A DNA stretch of 64,000 bases from JAYPAN01 sp049597955 (GCA_049597955.1 JBMYND010000006.1:56508-120507), one strand, 5' to 3'; positions 24,760-34,594 are shown, counted from the stretch's first letter. The notes: generated by a model not told the origin, from the letters alone. Translations and numbers: made by a program.

Positions 24760-25959
24760 ATGTTGCGCTTTGCCTGTCCGGCCAGAATATATGCCCCTGC
24801 CATGCCGACCGGATTTGCACTCTGGCTTGCGCTTGCGCTTTTGCTTGGGCCTGATTTGGCAAAGGCGCAATCTGCCCGAAACGGGCTTGACGCGATTAAC
24901 AGCGAGATTAAAAACCGCGAGCAGCGCGCCGCCGAATTGCAAGCGCAGGCCGATGCGGTGCAAGCGCAACGCAAGCAATTGCAAAAACGCATTATCGCGC
25001 TGGCAGCCGATTTGCGGGCGATTGATATTGAACGCACGCGGCTGGAAGACAGGCTTGGCGATTTGGCTTTGGCCGAGAGCCAGCTTGATGCCCGCTTGCA
25101 GGCCGACCGCGCCGCCCTGTCGCGCACTTTGGCCGGACTGCAGGCCATGCAAGTGCAACCGCCGCCCGCCTTTGCCGTGCATCCCGATGACGCATTGGCC
25201 GCCGTCCAGGGTGCGCTGGTCATGACCTCCATTGTGCCGACCATGCAAATGCGGGCCGATGATTTAAGCGACCGACTGACCGAATTATCGGCCATTCGCC
25301 GCCGCATTGACAAGCAATCAGCCGCTTTGGTGACTGCCGAGCAAGATGCCCAATCCGCCCGCGCCGAATTGGATATTGCTTTGGCCGGTAAAGCCGAGGC
25401 CGAAAAGGCGTTGCGCGCGCGCGCCGAAAAGGAAGCACGCGTCATTGCAAGGCTGGTGCGCGAAGCGCGCTCCTTGCGCGAATTGTCGCAGAAACTGGCA
25501 GAAAGACGTCGCCGCAATGCGCCGCCCGAGGCCAAATCCGGCTTTGCTTCGGCGCGCGGCCTGCTGCCCTTGCCGGTAAATGGCGAGATTATCTCTGATT
25601 ATGGCAGCAATGGTGACACTGGCGTGCGGCAGCAAGGCATGACGATTGCCGCGCGCGCCGGGGCGCAAATCACCGCCCCCTATGATGGGCGGATTCTTTA
25701 TGCCGGGCCATTCCGCCAATATGGCAGTATCATTATCTTGTCTTTCGACACCAGCTATCAGATGATATTGGCGGGGATGGACAAAACCCGTGCCTATGTC
25801 GGCCAGCAAGTGCTGACCGGTGAGCCGGTCGGTGAACTTCCGGTTGCCAATGGTCTGGTCAGCACAGATTTGGACACGCGGCGGCAACTCTATATGGAAT
25901 TGCGATATGATGGCAGCCCCATTGACCCGTCGCCCTGGTTGCGGGATATAAGCGGGTAG
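24760..25959 (+). CDS. EnvC-like murein hydrolase activator, degenerate LytM domain
   Basis: The 399-residue protein has an N-terminal signal sequence (hydrophobic FALWLALALLL near 20, cleavage near AKA-QS). A long coiled coil follows at about 40-120 and again 165-250 (SEIKNREQRAAELQAQAD and EKALRARAEKEARVIAR). The LytM/M23 domain is at about 275-395. The catalytic HxxxD and HxH are missing: the matching positions read VRQQGM and YQMILAG. This is what EnvC-type activators show; they open amidases at the septum instead of cutting murein themselves. The placement before ctpA and after rlmH is typical of Alphaproteobacteria. Confidence 0.88.
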   Translation: MLRFACPARIYAPAMPTGFALWLALALLLGPDLAKAQSARNGLDAINSEIKNREQRAAELQAQADAVQAQRKQLQKRIIALAADLRAIDIERTRLEDRLGDLALAESQLDARLQADRAALSRTLAGLQAMQVQPPPAFAVHPDDALAAVQGALVMTSIVPTMQMRADDLSDRLTELSAIRRRIDKQSAALVTAEQDAQSARAELDIALAGKAEAEKALRARAEKEARVIARLVREARSLRELSQKLAERRRRNAPPEAKSGFASARGLLPLPVNGEIISDYGSNGDTGVRQQGMTIAARAGAQITAPYDGRILYAGPFRQYGSIIILSFDTSYQMILAGMDKTRAYVGQQVLTGEPVGELPVANGLVSTDLDTRRQLYMELRYDGSPIDPSPWLRDISG

Positions 25960-25967
25960 AGTGAACA

Positions 25968-27395
25968 ATGTTTGGAGCGCATAACATGGCAAGAAAACCA
26001 CATAATACAGGCAAAAATACATGGCAGGCCGTGGCATCTTCCCTGCATGTCTTGATAATGGCGGGCGCTTTGCTGCTGGCCGCGCCAATCACCGCACGCG
26101 CCGCCGATAATGACGGAGAAACCGACAATAGTGAGCTTTACCGGCAATTGACCCTGTTCGGCGATGTGCTGGAACAGGTGCGGCAAAATTATGTCGATGC
26201 GCCCGGCGATGAGGAACTTATCGAGGCCGCATTGACCGGCATGTTATCCTCGCTTGACCCGCATTCGGCTTATTTGCCGCCCAAGGGTTTTGAGGATATG
26301 CAAGTGCAGACCAAAGGCGAGTTTGGCGGGCTTGGCATTGAAGTGACGATGGAAAAAGGGTTGGTCAAAGTGATTGCCCCGATTGATGACACACCGGCCC
26401 AGCGCGCCGGTATGCGCCCCAATGATTTGATTTCGCATCTTGATGGCGAAGCGATTATGGGCCTGACACTGGCCGATGCGGTTGAGCTTATGCGCGGCGA
26501 AAAGGGCAAACCCATTACGCTGACCGTTTTGCGCGAAGGCGAGGATGAGCCGCTCGACATCACCATTATCCGCGACATTATCAAAATCCGCGCCGTGCGC
26601 AGCCGGGTTGAGGGGGCGGATGAAAATATCGCCTATATTCGCATCACCACATTTAATGCGCAGACCACGCGCAATTTGAAAAAAGCCCTGTCCGAATTGC
26701 CGGCGCAAATCGGCAGTGCCAAGCTGGCCGGTTTCATTATCGACTTGCGCAATAATCCCGGCGGGCTGTTGAGCCAGGCGGTGAAAGTGGCCGACACGCT
26801 GCTTGATTATGGCGAGATTGTCTCAACACGCGGACGCCATCCCGATGACAGTTCGCGCTATTCGGCACGGCGCGGCGACATGGCGCGCGGCCATCCGGTG
26901 GTGGTGATGATAAATGGCGGCTCGGCCTCGGCATCAGAAATTGTCGCCGGTGCGCTGCAAGACCATCACCGCGCCATTGTGCTAGGCACGCAAAGTTTCG
27001 GCAAAGGCTCGGTGCAGACGATTGTGCCATTGCCCAATAATGGGGCGGTGCGGATGACAACGGCGCGCTATTTCACCCCGTCGGGACGCTCTATTCAGGC
27101 GCTTGGCATTACGCCGGATATTGTTGCCGAACAAGTGCTGCCGGAAGATTTGCAAAAGCGCGAAGGCCGCAGCGAAGCCGATTTGCGCGGCTCGCTGGAT
27201 GGTGTTGACATTGACGGGTCGAGCAATGAGACCGAGCAGAAAAAACGCAAGCGTCCGGTCGCTTATATTCCGCGCGAGCCGGAAGAAGACGCGCAATTAC
27301 AAACCGCCATTCAATTGCTGACCACGCTGAAAAAGGCCGAAAGCGCGGGCCTTGATGCGGTGCAGGAAGATTTGGCCAAATTGGGCAATCTATGA
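25968..27395 (+). CDS. ctpA: C-terminal processing protease, S41 family
   Basis: The 475-residue protein has a signal peptide (MAGALLLAAPITARA-AD). The S41 N-terminal segment has MLSSLDPHSAYLPP, then a PDZ domain at about 120-200 (KVIAPIDDTPAQRAGMRPND) and the protease core. The catalytic Ser is in INGGSASASEIVAGAL near 325, and the Lys is in SFGKGSVQ near 350. These periplasmic enzymes trim C-termini of lipoproteins and murein hydrolases. The start may instead be the ATG at 25986, which has GGAG eight bases upstream. The stop overlaps the rppH start by ATGA. Confidence 0.95.
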   Translation: MFGAHNMARKPHNTGKNTWQAVASSLHVLIMAGALLLAAPITARAADNDGETDNSELYRQLTLFGDVLEQVRQNYVDAPGDEELIEAALTGMLSSLDPHSAYLPPKGFEDMQVQTKGEFGGLGIEVTMEKGLVKVIAPIDDTPAQRAGMRPNDLISHLDGEAIMGLTLADAVELMRGEKGKPITLTVLREGEDEPLDITIIRDIIKIRAVRSRVEGADENIAYIRITTFNAQTTRNLKKALSELPAQIGSAKLAGFIIDLRNNPGGLLSQAVKVADTLLDYGEIVSTRGRHPDDSSRYSARRGDMARGHPVVVMINGGSASASEIVAGALQDHHRAIVLGTQSFGKGSVQTIVPLPNNGAVRMTTARYFTPSGRSIQALGITPDIVAEQVLPEDLQKREGRSEADLRGSLDGVDIDGSSNETEQKKRKRPVAYIPREPEEDAQLQTAIQLLTTLKKAESAGLDAVQEDLAKLGNL

Positions 27396-27967
27396 ACGGG
27401 CCAATGCAAGCAGATAGCACCAATGCCTATCGCGTGCCGGATTACGGGCCTGACCATCCGGCCCAAAAGCTGAGCTGGCGGCCCTGTGTCGGCATTGTCG
27501 TTTTCAATGATGACGGCCTTGTTTTCACCGGCAAAAGGCGGCCCGACAAGCTGCCCAAAGACGCCCCGCTCTGGCAATTGCCGCAAGGCGGCATTGACGC
27601 CGGTGAGACACCGCTGGCGGCCGCTTTTCGGGAATTGGAAGAGGAAACCGGCATCCAACAGGCCGCGCCGCTCTATGAGCTGCCCTATTGGCTGAGCTAT
27701 GATTTGCCGGAGCAATTAATTGGTCAGGCGCTGAAAGGCAAGTTTCGCGGCCAGCGGCAAAAATGGTTTGCCATGCGCCATACAGGCAATGACAGCGATA
27801 TTCGCCTTGACGCCCATGAGCAGATTGAATTTGACGATTGGGCGTGGCGGCCCTTGGCCGATTGTATTGGGCTGGTAATTGATTTCAAAAAACCGATTTA
27901 CACTGTGCTGGCTGAAAAATTTGACCCGCTGATAAAAACCGCCTGCCATATCGGAGCCGCTAAATGA
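27392..27967 (+). CDS. rppH: RNA pyrophosphohydrolase (Nudix)
   Basis: The 191-residue Nudix hydrolase has a full box GGIDAGETPLAAAFRELEEE followed by TG (about 69-91). The family surroundings are RPCVGIVVFNDDGLVF, LWQLPQGG and GQRQKWFAMR. RppH removes pyrophosphate from 5' ends of mRNA to start decay; the same family is annotated (di)nucleoside polyphosphate hydrolase. It overlaps both neighbours by four bases, so it is translationally coupled to ctpA and to the oxygenase gene. Confidence 0.93.
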   Translation: MNGPMQADSTNAYRVPDYGPDHPAQKLSWRPCVGIVVFNDDGLVFTGKRRPDKLPKDAPLWQLPQGGIDAGETPLAAAFRELEEETGIQQAAPLYELPYWLSYDLPEQLIGQALKGKFRGQRQKWFAMRHTGNDSDIRLDAHEQIEFDDWAWRPLADCIGLVIDFKKPIYTVLAEKFDPLIKTACHIGAAK

Positions 27968-28929
27968 GCATGGCGCAATTGCCGGTGATTTCTTTTGCCG
28001 CCTATGCCAGTGGCGACGCAACAGCGCGGCTTGCTTTGGCCGAGGAAATTGACGCCGCCGCCAGAGAGGCCGGGTTTTTCTATCTGACAAATCACGGCAT
28101 TGACCAAACCATTATTGAGGCCGCTTTTGCCGCTGCCGCAAGATTTTTTGACCAGCCGGAAAACAATAAGGCAGAAATTGCCATTGCCAACTCGCCCTGC
28201 CATCGCGGTTGGTTTCGCGATGGGGAAGAAGCCCTGGATGAGCTTAACCATCCGCAAGGCGATTATAAGGAAGGTTTGAAAATCGGCCAGGATTTGCCGC
28301 CCGACCACCCTCGCGTGCGCGCCGGCCTGCCCCTGCATGGTGCCAATCAATGGCCGAAGCTGTCGGGCTGGCAAGATATTATGACCGATTGCTATCGGGC
28401 GTGTGAAAATCTGGGGCATCAATTAATGGCCTGTTTTGCCCTCGCCCTTGGCCAGCAGGAAGATTATTTCGAGCCTTGGCTGACCCTGCCCATGGCGACT
28501 TTGGCCCCTTTGCGCTATCCGCCCCTAAGCGCCGATAAGGCGCGTGTTTCAGCCGGTGCGCATACGGATTTCGGTTGTTTGACCCTGCTCATGCAAAGCA
28601 ATATGGGGGGGTTGGAAATCCGCCTCAAAAATGGCGATTGGCTGGCTGTGCCGCCGCGCGAGGGGCATTTGGTGGTCAATATAGGCGATATGCTGGCGCG
28701 CTGGTCAAATGACCGCTATGCCTCTACCGTGCATCGGGTGATGAACCGCGCTGACACGCCGCGCCATTCAATGGCATTTTTCTTTGACCCCGACCCGCAA
28801 GCCGAGCTTTCTGTTCTGCCCGGTTGTTTGGCGCAAGGTGACACGCCGCATTATCCGCCAGCTACGGCGCTGTCGCATTTGCTGGAAAAAATTGACAAGA
28901 GTTTTGCCTATCGGCAGGAAAAGGTCTGA
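27964..28929 (+). CDS. 2-oxoglutarate/Fe(II)-dependent oxygenase, isopenicillin N synthase-like
   Basis: The 321-residue protein shows the N-terminal DIOX_N region (LPVISFAAYASG, REAGFFYLTNHGID). The double-stranded beta-helix carries the HxD...H iron site: His and Asp in GAHTDFGCLTLL near 199-201, His in STVHRVMN near 258, and the 2-oxoglutarate Arg in PRHSMAFFFDP near 268. This is the group of plant-like dioxygenases and isopenicillin N synthase. The substrate is not known; bacterial members are usually annotated only by fold. It overlaps rppH by ATGA and precedes purU by four bases. Confidence 0.88.
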   Translation: MSMAQLPVISFAAYASGDATARLALAEEIDAAAREAGFFYLTNHGIDQTIIEAAFAAAARFFDQPENNKAEIAIANSPCHRGWFRDGEEALDELNHPQGDYKEGLKIGQDLPPDHPRVRAGLPLHGANQWPKLSGWQDIMTDCYRACENLGHQLMACFALALGQQEDYFEPWLTLPMATLAPLRYPPLSADKARVSAGAHTDFGCLTLLMQSNMGGLEIRLKNGDWLAVPPREGHLVVNIGDMLARWSNDRYASTVHRVMNRADTPRHSMAFFFDPDPQAELSVLPGCLAQGDTPHYPPATALSHLLEKIDKSFAYRQEKV

Positions 28930-28933
28930 CGCC

Positions 28934-29794
28934 ATGCATCGATATATTCTCACCCTGTCCTGCGCTGACCGGCCCGGCATTGTCGCCGGTGTCTCGCAAA
29001 GTTTGGCCGCACAAGAATTGAACATTGTCGAAAGCGCCCAATTTGGTGACGCTGACAGTCAGCGGTTTTTCATGCGCGTGGCGTTTGACAGCGCCGCGCC
29101 CATCACACAGGCCGATTTCGCCGCCCTGTTCACATCAGTGGCAGATATATTCGACATGGATTGGCAGTTTTTCGACACGCAAAAGCCGCCGCGCAGCCTG
29201 ATATTGGTTTCCAAATTCGACCATTGCCTGATGGATTTGGTCTATCGCGCGCGCAAGGGCAGTGTGAAACTTGATATTGCCGCCATTATGTCCAATCACC
29301 AAGCAGGGCGCCATTGGGCCGACATGTTCGACATTCCCTATCATTACTGGCCGGGCGAAGGCGCGCATGGCAAGGCCAATCGCGCCGAGACAGAAGCCAA
29401 GCTTCTGGCGCTGATTGAGGAAGAACAAATCGAACTTGTTGTGCTGGCGCGCTATATGCAGATTTTGTCGCCGCAAGTGACCGAGAAAATGTCAGGCCGC
29501 ATCATCAATATACATCACAGTTTTCTGCCCAGTTTCAAAGGGGCCGAACCCTATAGCCGCGCCTATCAGCGCGGTGTTAAAATGATTGGCGCAACGGCGC
29601 ATTTTGTCACCGCCGATTTGGATGAGGGGCCAATCATCACACAAGGCGTCGCGCCGATACGCCATGATATGCGGGTGCCGGATTTGGTTGATGTCGGACG
29701 CGAGGTCGAGCAGCGCACATTGGCGCGCGCCGTGCGCCTTTACAGCGAACGCCGCGTCTTGCTCAATGGCTTGAAAACAGTGGTGTTTGAATAG
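28934..29794 (+). CDS. purU: Formyltetrahydrofolate deformylase
   Basis: The 286-residue enzyme releases formate from 10-formyl-THF, balancing one-carbon pools and supplying formate for purine synthesis. An N-terminal ACT domain (LTLSCADRPGIVAGVSQSL, about 5-80) is followed by the formyltransferase fold with VVLARYMQILSP and the catalytic region INIHHSFLPSFKGAEPY near 195-211 (Asn and His). GATAHFVTADLDEGPII carries the catalytic Asp. The start at 28934 is five bases after the oxygenase stop. It converges with atpC. Confidence 0.95.
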   Translation: MHRYILTLSCADRPGIVAGVSQSLAAQELNIVESAQFGDADSQRFFMRVAFDSAAPITQADFAALFTSVADIFDMDWQFFDTQKPPRSLILVSKFDHCLMDLVYRARKGSVKLDIAAIMSNHQAGRHWADMFDIPYHYWPGEGAHGKANRAETEAKLLALIEEEQIELVVLARYMQILSPQVTEKMSGRIINIHHSFLPSFKGAEPYSRAYQRGVKMIGATAHFVTADLDEGPIITQGVAPIRHDMRVPDLVDVGREVEQRTLARAVRLYSERRVLLNGLKTVVFE

Positions 29795-29807
29795 ACGCTT
29801 AAGCGTC
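29794..29807. repeat. Palindrome at purU/atpC junction
   Basis: GACGCTTAAGCGTC is a perfect 14-bp palindrome spanning the four-base gap between the convergent stops. The purU stop ends at its first base, and the atpC stop lies in its centre. It is too short and lacks T tracts for a standard terminator. Confidence 0.6.
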
Positions 29808-30065
29808 AGAACCGGTAATCGTCTCCGCCAGCACGGTGACGCCTTCCGGTGTGACATCGGCAAAGCCGCCATCGAGCTGGTATTCGGTCACTGTGCCGTC
29901 ATTTTCGACACGCAGCACGCCTTCGCGAATGACCGACATGACCGGGCTGTGATTGGGCAGCACGCCAAAATCGCCTTCGGCACCGGGTATCTGAACCGCA
30001 TCGACCTCAGCCGACAGCACCAGCCGCTCCGGTGACACCAAATCAAATTTCAGCTTTGCCGCCAT
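29799..30065 (-). CDS. atpC: ATP synthase epsilon subunit
   Basis: The 88-residue subunit consists only of the N-terminal beta sandwich (FDLVSPERLVLSAEVDAVQI, GDFGVLPNHSPVMSVI). The C-terminal helical hairpin that inhibits ATP hydrolysis in longer homologues is missing, as in several other Alphaproteobacteria that use the zeta inhibitor instead. It is the last gene of atpHAGDC. Confidence 0.95.
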   Translation of the reverse strand: MAAKLKFDLVSPERLVLSAEVDAVQIPGAEGDFGVLPNHSPVMSVIREGVLRVENDGTVTEYQLDGGFADVTPEGVTVLAETITGSDA

Positions 30066-30089
30066 AATCTCACTCTCCTGCCAAGCCGG

Positions 30090-31523
30090 TTAGGCTGCCT
30101 CGGCAGCCATTTCCTCGGCTTTGGCAATCGCATCTTCAATCGTGCCGACCATGTAAAATGCCGCTTCCGGCAAATGGTCATAATCGCCTTCGCACAGACC
30201 CTTAAAGCCTTTAATCGTGTCAGCCAAATCGACCAGCACACCGGGCGAGCCGGTAAACACTTCGGCCACATGGAAAGGCTGCGACAGGAAGCGTTCAATT
30301 TTACGCGCCCGGTTCACTGTCTGCTTATCTTCTTCCGACAATTCATCCATGCCGAGAATGGCAATAATATCCTGCAGGGATTTATAGCGTTGCAAAATCG
30401 CCTGCACGCGACGCGCAACCGCATAATGCTCTTCACCGACAATGCGCGGCTCAAGAATACGGCTGGTTGAGTCCAGCGGATCCACAGCCGGATATATACC
30501 CTTTTCGGAAATGGCGCGTGACAACACGGTCGTCGCATCCAAATGGGCAAAGCTGGTGGCCGGTGCCGGGTCGGTCAAATCATCCGCCGGCACATAAATC
30601 GCCTGCACAGATGTAATCGAGCCTTTGGTGGTGGTGGTGATGCGCTCTTGCAGCGCGCCCATATCGGTCGCCAATGTCGGCTGATAACCCACAGCAGACG
30701 GGATACGGCCAAGCAGTGCCGACACTTCCGAACCGGCTTGCGTGAAGCGGAAAATATTATCAACAAAGAACAGCACATCCTGGCCTTGGTCGCGGAAATT
30801 TTCAGCCACTGTCAAGCCGGTCAGGGCAACACGGGCGCGCGCGCCGGGCGGCTCATTCATCTGGCCATAAACCAGCGCGCATTTGGAGCCTTCGCCGCCT
30901 TTTTCGACATTCACGCCGCTTTCAATCATTTCCCAATATAAATCATTGCCTTCGCGTGTTCGCTCACCGACACCGGCAAATACGGAATAGCCGCCATGCG
31001 CCTTGGCCACATTGTTAATCAATTCCATGATGAGAACGGTTTTGCCCACACCGGCGCCGCCAAACAGGCCAATTTTACCGCCCTTGGCATAAGGCGCCAG
31101 CAGGTCAACAACCTTAATGCCGGTGACCAGCAATTCGGCTTCGGTAGATTGCTCGACAAATTCCGGCGCTTCCTGGTGGATAGCGCGGGTTTCATCGGCT
31201 GCGACCGGCCCGGCTTCATCTACCGGCTCGCCAATCACATTGATAATACGCCCCAGCGTGCCTTCACCGACCGGCACAGAAATCGGCGCGCCCGTATCGA
31301 CAACCGGCTGGCCACGCACCAGACCTTCGGTTGAGTCCATGGCGATGGTACGCACTGTGCGCTCGCCCAAATGCTGTGCCACTTCCAGCACCAGCCGCTC
31401 ACCGCCATTGTCGGTTTCCAGCGCATTCAAAATTTCCGGCAAATCGCCGTCAAAATGCACGTCCACAACGGCGCCGATAACTTGCGCAATTTTGCCCGAT
31501 GCGGTTGCTTGTTGCTCTGCCAT
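30090..31523 (-). CDS. atpD: ATP synthase beta subunit
   Basis: The 477-residue catalytic F1 subunit has Walker A GGAGVGKTVLIMELI near 158, Walker B VLFFVDNIFRFTQAG, and the DELSEED loop as MDELSEEDKQ near 395. Full family length. It is the fourth gene of the F1 operon. Confidence 0.98.
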   Translation of the reverse strand: MAEQQATASGKIAQVIGAVVDVHFDGDLPEILNALETDNGGERLVLEVAQHLGERTVRTIAMDSTEGLVRGQPVVDTGAPISVPVGEGTLGRIINVIGEPVDEAGPVAADETRAIHQEAPEFVEQSTEAELLVTGIKVVDLLAPYAKGGKIGLFGGAGVGKTVLIMELINNVAKAHGGYSVFAGVGERTREGNDLYWEMIESGVNVEKGGEGSKCALVYGQMNEPPGARARVALTGLTVAENFRDQGQDVLFFVDNIFRFTQAGSEVSALLGRIPSAVGYQPTLATDMGALQERITTTTKGSITSVQAIYVPADDLTDPAPATSFAHLDATTVLSRAISEKGIYPAVDPLDSTSRILEPRIVGEEHYAVARRVQAILQRYKSLQDIIAILGMDELSEEDKQTVNRARKIERFLSQPFHVAEVFTGSPGVLVDLADTIKGFKGLCEGDYDHLPEAAFYMVGTIEDAIAKAEEMAAEAA

Positions 31524-31559
31524 GATAATCGTCCTCAGTCTTGCGGGTTTCCTCTCCGG

Positions 31560-32438
31560 TTACAGCGCTTCCGCACCGGAGATAATTTCAATCAGTTCCT
31601 TGGTAATTTGTGCCTGACGCGACCGGTTATAAGTAATGGTCAAATCGTCAATCATCTCGCCCGCATTGCGGGTGGCATTATCCATCGCGCTCATCCGCGC
31701 GCCCTGCTCGCTGGCGGCGTTTTCCAGCAAGGCACGCAAGATTTGCACAGTGATATTGCGCGGCAAAAGCGCGTCGAGAATTTCATTTTCTTCCGGCTCA
31801 TAATCATAGGCCGCGCCGCCCAAATCGGGGGTTTCGGCAGCATCTATGCTGGCGGGAATAATCTGGCGGGCGGTCGGGGTCTGGCTAATCACCGATTGGA
31901 ACTCGGCAAAATACAGCGTGCAAATATCAAATTCATCCGCTGCAAAAGCGTCCAAAATCTGGGTCGCCACGCCTTGCGCTTCGTTAAAGCCGACCGATTT
32001 CAAACCTTGGTAAGAGACCAAAGGCAGCAATTCTTCGTCAAAATCGCGCTTCAGCACTTCATGGCCCTTGCGCCCGACACACAGGATTTTAACGCTTTTG
32101 CCTTCGGCTTTAAGCGCGCGCGCTTGTTCGCGTGCCAGCCGCGCAATAGAAGCGTTAAAGCCGCCGCACAGGCCGCGCTCTGATGTGGCGACAATCAGCA
32201 AATGGCGCTTGTCGCTGCCGGTGCCGGCCAGCAATTTCGGCGCTGATTCCATATCTGTGATACCGGCAGCCAGATTGGCCAGAACCGCGCCCATGCGGTC
32301 AGCATAGGGGCGGGCGGCTTCCGCCGCTTCCTGCGCGCGGCGCAGTTTCGACGCCGCGACCATTTGCATGGCACGGGTGATTTTCTGCGTTGCCTGCACG
32401 CTGGCAATTCGATTGCGAAGCTCTTTCAATGAGGCCAT
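31560..32438 (-). CDS. atpG: ATP synthase gamma subunit
   Basis: The 292-residue central stalk subunit has the N-terminal rotor helix MASLKELRNRIASVQATQKI and the C-terminal helix ATRNAGEMIDDLTITYNRSR followed by ITKELIEIISGAEAL. The middle Rossmann-like part has TSERGLCGGFN. It lies between atpA and atpD. Confidence 0.98.
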   Translation of the reverse strand: MASLKELRNRIASVQATQKITRAMQMVAASKLRRAQEAAEAARPYADRMGAVLANLAAGITDMESAPKLLAGTGSDKRHLLIVATSERGLCGGFNASIARLAREQARALKAEGKSVKILCVGRKGHEVLKRDFDEELLPLVSYQGLKSVGFNEAQGVATQILDAFAADEFDICTLYFAEFQSVISQTPTARQIIPASIDAAETPDLGGAAYDYEPEENEILDALLPRNITVQILRALLENAASEQGARMSAMDNATRNAGEMIDDLTITYNRSRQAQITKELIEIISGAEAL

Positions 32439-32498
32439 TTAGACCGGCTCCCTTTCCGTCTCACACCCAGTTCGATTTACACGCAAGGCCGATTTGCC

Positions 32499-34028
32499 TC
32501 AGGCAAAATCGGCAGCATAGGCATCCACCACTTTTTTCAAAGCCGCTTCGGTCACATCCGACAGCGCCTTTTCATTGCGAATAGCATCAAGAATCGCGCT
32601 TTCCTTGCTGTGCACAAGCTCCAGCAGACCCTGTTCAAAACGCCCGACATCGGCAGTCTCAATCTTGTCGAGATAGCCGTTCACACCGGCATAAATCACC
32701 ACAACTTGCTCTTCCACTTTCAGCGGCGCGAATTGCGACTGTTTCAGCAATTCGGTCAAACGCTCACCACGGCGCAGCAATTGTTGGGTGGCCGCATCAA
32801 GGTCGGAGCCGAATTGGGCAAAAGCGGCCATTTCACGATATTGCGCCAGCTCACCCTTAATTTTACCGGCAACTTGCTTCATCGCCTTGATTTGCGCCGC
32901 CGAGCCAACGCGCGACACGGACAGGCCAACATTCACCGCCGGGCGGATGCCCTGATAAAACAGGTCGGTTTCAAGGAAAATCTGGCCGTCAGTGATGGAA
33001 ATCACATTGGTCGGAATATAGGCCGACACATCATTGGCCTGGGTTTCAATAATGGGCAGAGCGGTCATCGAACCGGCGCCGAAATCATCATTCATTTTGG
33101 CAGCACGCTCAAGCAGGCGCGAATGCAGGAAGAACACATCGCCCGGATAGGCTTCACGCCCCGGCGGGCGGCGCAGCAGCAAGGACATTTGCCGGTAGGA
33201 CACAGCCTGTTTCGACAAATCATCATAGGTAATCAGCGCATGCATGCCATTATCGCGGAAATATTCGGCCATGGTGCAACCGGTAAACGGCGCGAGGAAT
33301 TGCAGCGGCGCAGCTTCCGACGCCGTGGCCGCGACAATGATTGAATATTTCAGCGCGTCATTTTCTTCCAGCGTTTTAACGATTTGGGCAACCGTTGAAC
33401 GCTTCTGGCCAATCGCCACATAAACGCAATACAGCTTGGCGCTTTCATCATCGCCGTCATTTATCGCCTTTTGGTTCAACATGGCGTCAATGGCAATGGC
33501 GGTTTTGCCGGTCTGGCGGTCACCAATAATCAATTCGCGCTGGCCACGGCCAATCGGGATAAGCGCATCAACCGCTTTCAGGCCGGTTTGCATCGGCTCA
33601 TGCACAGATTTGCGCGGGATGATGCCGGGTGCTTTCACATCCACTTTCATCCGCGTCTCAGTGTTTATCGGGCCTTTGCCGTCAAGCGGATTGCCGAGCG
33701 GGTCAACCACGCGGCCAAGCAATTCCTTGCCGACCGGCACAGACACAATATCGCCGGTCCGCTTGACCGTATCGCCTTCACGAATATCGCGGTCGGAGCC
33801 GAACACCACCGCACCGACATTGTCTTCTTCAAGGTTCAGCGCCATGCCGCGAATACCGCCGGGAAACTCAACCATTTCACCGGCCTGCACATTGTCGAGG
33901 CCGTAAATCCGGGCAATCCCGTCACCGACCGACAGCACTTGACCGATTTCGGACACTTCCGAACGCTGGTCAAAGCCCTTGATTTGCTCTTTCAATATCG
34001 AAGAAATTTCCGACGCTTTAATATCCAT
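32499..34028 (-). CDS. atpA: ATP synthase alpha subunit
   Basis: The 509-residue non-catalytic F1 subunit has GDRQTGKTAIAIDAM near 170 and the alpha signature PAVNVGLSVSRVGSAAQIKA near 365. Its ATG shares one base with the stop codon of atpH (TGATG), implying coupled translation. Confidence 0.98.
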   Translation of the reverse strand: MDIKASEISSILKEQIKGFDQRSEVSEIGQVLSVGDGIARIYGLDNVQAGEMVEFPGGIRGMALNLEEDNVGAVVFGSDRDIREGDTVKRTGDIVSVPVGKELLGRVVDPLGNPLDGKGPINTETRMKVDVKAPGIIPRKSVHEPMQTGLKAVDALIPIGRGQRELIIGDRQTGKTAIAIDAMLNQKAINDGDDESAKLYCVYVAIGQKRSTVAQIVKTLEENDALKYSIIVAATASEAAPLQFLAPFTGCTMAEYFRDNGMHALITYDDLSKQAVSYRQMSLLLRRPPGREAYPGDVFFLHSRLLERAAKMNDDFGAGSMTALPIIETQANDVSAYIPTNVISITDGQIFLETDLFYQGIRPAVNVGLSVSRVGSAAQIKAMKQVAGKIKGELAQYREMAAFAQFGSDLDAATQQLLRRGERLTELLKQSQFAPLKVEEQVVVIYAGVNGYLDKIETADVGRFEQGLLELVHSKESAILDAIRNEKALSDVTEAALKKVVDAYAADFA

Positions 34029-34594
34029 CAGCTGGCCTCATTCATGGCAGTTTTCAGAGAATTCAGTTTGGTGCGCAGCGAGCCGTCAATCATCCGGCTG
34101 CCGAGTTTGACAATCATGCCGCCAAGCAGGGACGCATCGGTCTCTACTTCGACAATCACAGATTTGCCCAGCGCGTTTTGCAACTGGTCTTTCAGCGCGT
34201 CAATTTGTCCGTCATTCAGCGCGCGCGCTGCGGTTATGCGGGCAATCAGCTCATCGCGATTGCGCGCCACCAGCGCGGCATATTGACCGGCCATTTCAGG
34301 CAGGGCAAAGGCGCGGCGTTTTTCAATCACCAGCGCGACAAAATTCATCACCAGCCTATGCGCGCCGACGCGCGTTAAAATCGCCGCCATGGCGTCGTTT
34401 TGCTCGGCGGCAGAAATCACCGGGCTGCGAATCAGCTTTTGCAAATCGGCGCTGTCGCTTATCAGGGCTTTCAAACCGGCCAAAGTCTCGGCAATGGAGG
34501 CGGCTTCTTCCTGCGGTAAATCCTGCGCCAGTTCAAACAGCGCGACCGCATAGCGCCCGGCAAGACCACCAACTACATTTTCATCTGAAGACAA
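34028..34594 (-). CDS. atpH: ATP synthase delta subunit, probable TTG start
   Basis: The 188-residue peripheral stalk subunit has GLAGRYAVALFELAQDLPQE at its N-terminus, the family's usual beginning, and a C-terminal VEVETDASLLGGMIVKLGSR followed by MIDGSLRTKL. The only in-frame ATG is at 34681 and would add 29 residues that do not resemble the family. TTG at 34594 gives (M)SSDENVVGGLAGR with CGGGAT upstream, so I choose it. It is the first gene of the F1 operon; the 237 bases upstream of it up to priA must hold the operon promoter, where I see no consensus box I would defend. Confidence 0.9.
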   Translation of the reverse strand: MSSDENVVGGLAGRYAVALFELAQDLPQEEAASIAETLAGLKALISDSADLQKLIRSPVISAAEQNDAMAAILTRVGAHRLVMNFVALVIEKRRAFALPEMAGQYAALVARNRDELIARITAARALNDGQIDALKDQLQNALGKSVIVEVETDASLLGGMIVKLGSRMIDGSLRTKLNSLKTAMNEAS

